Below are positions 61,325-64,000 of a stretch of 64,000 nucleotides of DNA, piece by piece. A program made the translations under genes and the position numbers. Source of the DNA: an uncultured Muribaculaceae bacterium (GTDB lineage: Bacteria > Bacteroidota > Bacteroidia > Bacteroidales > Muribaculaceae); the NCBI GenBank assembly GCA_934636465.1, contig CAKUAR010000001.1, positions 62,001 through 126,000 on the forward strand, read 5' to 3'. The notes under the pieces were generated by a model, which worked only from the letters and a program-made list of their open reading frames with translations, was not told where the DNA came from and did not search any database. Positions within the stretch are counted from its first letter, which is position 1, and the number at the start of each line of letters is the position of its first letter.

Positions 61325-63292
61325 TTAATCTTTGTTGGTTGCTTGTTTCAGCTCACTTTGTGATGCAAGAGTGGCTTTTTCGAGAGCGAGAAGCTGTTTT
61401 TTGACCTCAATGCCTCCACCAAATCCGCCCAAACTGCCGTCGGCATTAGTCACGCGGTGACACGGAATGACGATGCACACTTGGTTGGCATTGTTGGCCA
61501 TGCCCACGGCTCTGAATGCCTGCGGACTGCCGGCGAGCTCGGCTTCGCGCTTGTAGGAAATGGTGGTGCCGTAGGGAATGGTGCGCAGAGCTTGCCATGT
61601 CTTTTTCTGAAAGTCGGTTCCAACGATAACTATTGGCAAGGAGAAATGGATTAGTTTGCCAGCGAAATAGTCGTGCAGCTGAGCTGCGCAATGGTCAAGC
61701 AGAGGGCATGGGGCGGTGGAGGGAGTGAGTTTCAGCTTTTTTGCCAGCATGTTAACCTTGTTACTATCCAAGCCAAACTCCACCATTGATATGCCCGATG
61801 GTGCGGCGGCAAGCCCAAGTGTGCCTATCGGTGAGTCGATAGACGTGTAGCACAGCAGACCATCGTAGGTGGGGGCGAAGCCGCACTCACGAGCTGTGGT
61901 AAGCATGAATGTGTAGGCTTGCTCATAGGTGTTGGTGATTTTGCCGTCGAGAATGGCATCTTTGATGGCATCTTTGATTTTGCCCACGGCTGCCGACGGT
62001 GGCAGATTGAAGGTCTTCATGATTTCAAGACCATCAATAGGTGGCTGGAAGTTGCGGATTTTGTCTTTTTCTTCAATAGCCACCAGTTTCTGCTTCACAA
62101 GCTCAAAATTGTCGTGGAAACGTTTCACCTTTTCCTGATTTTTTGATGTGATGTCGGCGTTGCAAAGGGTCATCAGGTCGTCGATGTCGTCGCCGGCGTC
62201 AAAAAGCAGCCTTCTCACGGCGGAGTCGGTGACCACGTCCTCCACAAGTGCTATGGGGCGCATGTGCAGACCCACGAGCTTTTTGACATATTTCATGTGC
62301 TCGTTGAGTGGCAGACGCATCTTGGTGAAGATGCGCGGCACCATTTTCTCGCCTATGAAATTGTGGTTATGGAATGTCCAGCCGGCAGCATTGTCCCATT
62401 TTTTAGTGGCTGGTTTGCCTATATCGTGAAATATGGCAGCCCAGCGCAGCCACACGTTGTCGCTTTTGAGAGCCACGGAGTCGAGCACCTGCATGGTGTG
62501 CTTGAAGTTGTCTTTATGGCCACGACCGTTCACCACATCTGTGCCCGACAGAGCATCAAGCTCCGGGAAAATGAGCGGCAGCAAACCGCACTCCTTGAGC
62601 AGAAAGAAGCCTATGGAAGGCTGCTTTGACTTGACAATCTTCATCAGCTCGTCGGCTATGCGCTCTTTGGTGATGATTTTTATACGGTTGCAGTTGCGCT
62701 TTATGGCCTCGAGTGTGTCGGGGTAAATCTTGAAATTGAGTTGTGTGGCAAAACGCACTGCGCGCATCATGCGCAGCGGGTCGTCGCTGAAAGTGACATC
62801 GGGGTCGAGCGGCGTGCGTATTATTTTGGCTTGCAAGTCGTCAATGCCGTTGAAAGGGTCGAGGAGTGTGCCAAAACTGCTCGCGTTGACAGATATTGCC
62901 ATGGCGTTGATGGTGAAATCGCGCCGTTTCTGGTCGTCGTCGAGAGTTCCGTTCTCCACCACAGGGTTTCGGCTGTCTTTGCTGTAAGACTCTTTTCGTG
63001 CGCCAACAAACTCTAGCTCCATTCCGCGAGTTTTTACTTGGGCGGTGCCATAGGTCTTAAACACGGCTAGAGTTGACTTTTTGTTCCCGATTTTGGCTGC
63101 CACGGCCTTGGCCACATCGATGCCACTGCCTATGGTCACGAAGTCGAGGTCGTTGGAGTGGCGGCCAAGCAGCTTGTCGCGCACGAAGCCTCCCACAACG
63201 TAGGTGTCCTGCCCCAGGGCGTCGGCCACATCGCCAACCAAATGGAATATGGGGTTGGCAAGATATTGTTTTGTGTTGATATTCGCTGTCAT
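61325..63292 (-). CDS. CCA-adding tRNA nucleotidyltransferase fused to O6-alkylguanine-DNA alkyltransferase
   Basis: 655 residues in one frame. Residues 1-470 are a class II nucleotidyltransferase: VVGGFVRDKLLG (33-43, GGxxR), NDLDFV (metal DxD at 48-50), RRDFTINAMA, DPLRMMRAVRFA, and an HD domain with FHDIGKP (288-294). This is the CCA-adding/poly(A) polymerase type with HD phosphohydrolase. Residues about 475-645 are a complete Ogt/MGMT domain: FQKKTWQALRTIPYGTTISY, GSPQAFRAVGMANN, IPCHRV with acceptor Cys611, and GGFGGGIEVKKQLLALE. Two enzymes of tRNA maturation and DNA repair are therefore covalently joined; the reason is unknown. Confidence 0.92.
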   Translation of the reverse strand: MTANINTKQYLANPIFHLVGDVADALGQDTYVVGGFVRDKLLGRHSNDLDFVTIGSGIDVAKAVAAKIGNKKSTLAVFKTYGTAQVKTRGMELEFVGARKESYSKDSRNPVVENGTLDDDQKRRDFTINAMAISVNASSFGTLLDPFNGIDDLQAKIIRTPLDPDVTFSDDPLRMMRAVRFATQLNFKIYPDTLEAIKRNCNRIKIITKERIADELMKIVKSKQPSIGFFLLKECGLLPLIFPELDALSGTDVVNGRGHKDNFKHTMQVLDSVALKSDNVWLRWAAIFHDIGKPATKKWDNAAGWTFHNHNFIGEKMVPRIFTKMRLPLNEHMKYVKKLVGLHMRPIALVEDVVTDSAVRRLLFDAGDDIDDLMTLCNADITSKNQEKVKRFHDNFELVKQKLVAIEEKDKIRNFQPPIDGLEIMKTFNLPPSAAVGKIKDAIKDAILDGKITNTYEQAYTFMLTTARECGFAPTYDGLLCYTSIDSPIGTLGLAAAPSGISMVEFGLDSNKVNMLAKKLKLTPSTAPCPLLDHCAAQLHDYFAGKLIHFSLPIVIVGTDFQKKTWQALRTIPYGTTISYKREAELAGSPQAFRAVGMANNANQVCIVIPCHRVTNADGSLGGFGGGIEVKKQLLALEKATLASQSELKQATNKD

Positions 63293-63302
63293 AATGTGAG
63301 TG

Positions 63303-63310
63303 CAAAGTTA
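63303..63310 (-). promoter_or_regulatory. -7 element of the CCA/alkyltransferase fusion gene
   Basis: On the minus strand TAACTTTG, ten bases before the ATG, so the leader would be about five bases. Confidence 0.45.
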
Positions 63311-63395
63311 ATTGATTTTGGGCAAAGGCTCGTAACAATCAAGTTTGTAAAGCTGTATTTTGGCATAATATTATGTGATGAATGGTGTGAAGCGG

Positions 63396-63426
63396 TTGTT
63401 TTGCTGCGGCAAATTTTGTAACTTTG
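63396..63426 (+). promoter_or_regulatory. Promoter of the alpha-L-rhamnosidase gene
   Basis: TTG at 63396-63398 and TAACTTTG at 63419-63426, 20 bases apart. Confidence 0.6.
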
Positions 63427-63476
63427 GTAGGTGCTAAGACATGGCATAAACAAATAATCATTAAATAAATATCAAC

Positions 63477-64000
63477 ATGCTAAAAAAAATCTTCTCGATT
63501 TTCACATTCGCAATGTTGGTTGGAGGTGTGCTGCAAGCGTTTGCCGGCGACATAACCCCAACGAAACTGAGATGTGAATATCAACAGAACCCTGGACAAG
63601 TAGATGTGACATCGCCTCGGCTCTCGTGGGTGAACTCGCCAAAGTCGGGCAAACAAAACATTAAGCAGACGTCGTATGAGCTTTGCGTGTCGTCGTCGAA
63701 AGAACTGCTGGAGCAGGGCAAAGCCGACGTGTGGACAGTGAAAATGAACGATGCCAACTCGCTCCTTATCCCCTATATGGGCAAGAAGCTTGAGAGTGGA
63801 AAGACCTATTACTGGCGAGTGAGAGTGTGGGACCAAGACAACAAGGAGTCGAAGTGGAGCGAAACTGCCCACTGGACAATGGGCATGCTAAACGCATCGG
63901 ACTGGAAATGCCAGTGGATAGGTGCTCCGTGGCAAGGCGAAAAAGCCATTAAATATAGTGGTCAGAAATTCCCTGCACCGCTGTTCCGCAAAGAGTTTGA
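63477..64000 (+). CDS. Secreted alpha-L-rhamnosidase, N-terminal part (3' end outside window)
   Basis: 174 residues are visible from ATG at 63477; the gene runs on past the window. Signal peptide to about residue 23 (LQAFAGD). ITPTKLRCEYQQNP, then TSPRLSWV and YYWRVRVWDQDNKESKWSE form the fibronectin-like N-terminal domain of GH78 enzymes. ASDWKCQWIGAPW begins the second domain (Bac_rhamnosid_N-like). The catalytic (alpha/alpha)6 domain lies beyond the window. It likely removes rhamnose from plant or microbial glycans in the periplasm. Confidence 0.85.
   Translation, partial: MLKKIFSIFTFAMLVGGVLQAFAGDITPTKLRCEYQQNPGQVDVTSPRLSWVNSPKSGKQNIKQTSYELCVSSSKELLEQGKADVWTVKMNDANSLLIPYMGKKLESGKTYYWRVRVWDQDNKESKWSETAHWTMGMLNASDWKCQWIGAPWQGEKAIKYSGQKFPAPLFRKEF

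Overview
This window is chromosomal DNA from a member of the Bacteroidota, order Bacteroidales; a Muribaculaceae-like gut organism is the best guess. Three things support this. Promoters repeatedly match the Bacteroidota form TTTG-N19/20-TAnnTTTG. The gene families are typical: a TonB-dependent receptor with a carboxypeptidase-like N-terminal domain, a lipoprotein TamA (TamL), GldH, DUF3109, DUF2582, RicT/PSP1 beside gldH, and TlpA with an N-terminal DUF4369-type region. Secreted glycan-degrading enzymes are also present. Genes are closely packed and mostly housekeeping. No phage, insertion sequence, integrase or CRISPR array was seen.

Layout. 1-5.5 kb: end of an SGNH-like hydrolase, a GT2-GNAT pair, type II pantothenate kinase, a ThrE-type exporter, and recR with a 51-residue partner gene. 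5.6-14.6 kb: mdh, engB, a TonB receptor, a secreted five-blade-propeller glycosidase with a T9SS-like tail, a ROK kinase, a YiiX-like hydrolase, and rpsO. 14.7-24 kb: typA, then the outer-membrane assembly pair tamB-tamL. 24-27.5 kb: VanZ-like, a small membrane protein and a six-hairpin glycosidase. 27.6-29.5 kb: a PurF homologue lacking the nucleophilic Cys, then SRP RNA and tRNA-Thr on what looks like one transcript. 29.6-32.3 kb: an AT-rich single-gene insertion coding an SF1 helicase fused to a predicted PD-(D/E)XK nuclease, the best candidate here for an accessory or defence system. 32.5-39.5 kb: NPP-type phosphodiesterase, half of an NCS2 permease, GDPD, an RluB-type pseudouridine synthase with a long RGG/QN-rich arm, asnS and rplS. 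39.5-52.6 kb: DUF3109, cdaA-folP, gpmI, then a cell-wall and nucleotide salvage cluster (UshA-like, NagZ/beta-lactamase fusion, TlpA-like), two unknown secreted proteins and purT. 52.7-64 kb: winged-helix protein, rsgA, the zapB-like/zapA/rny/ricT/gldH/menA/CPBP series, UPF0126, GtrA, a CCA-adding enzyme fused to an O6-alkylguanine-DNA alkyltransferase, and the start of an alpha-L-rhamnosidase.

How they work together. Several neighbouring genes form functional groups: TamB with TamL in envelope assembly; FolP with the c-di-AMP synthase CdaA; ZapA with a coiled-coil partner at the divisome, followed by RNase Y and its likely partner RicT; and the UshA-like, NagZ/beta-lactamase and TlpA-like proteins in the periplasm. 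The most unusual items are the helicase-nuclease beside tRNA-Thr, the CCA/alkyltransferase fusion, the Cys-less PurF homologue, the RGG-armed pseudouridine synthase, an intergenic dispersed repeat, and the half-length NCS2 permease. All assignments come from reading the sequence; no database search was run.
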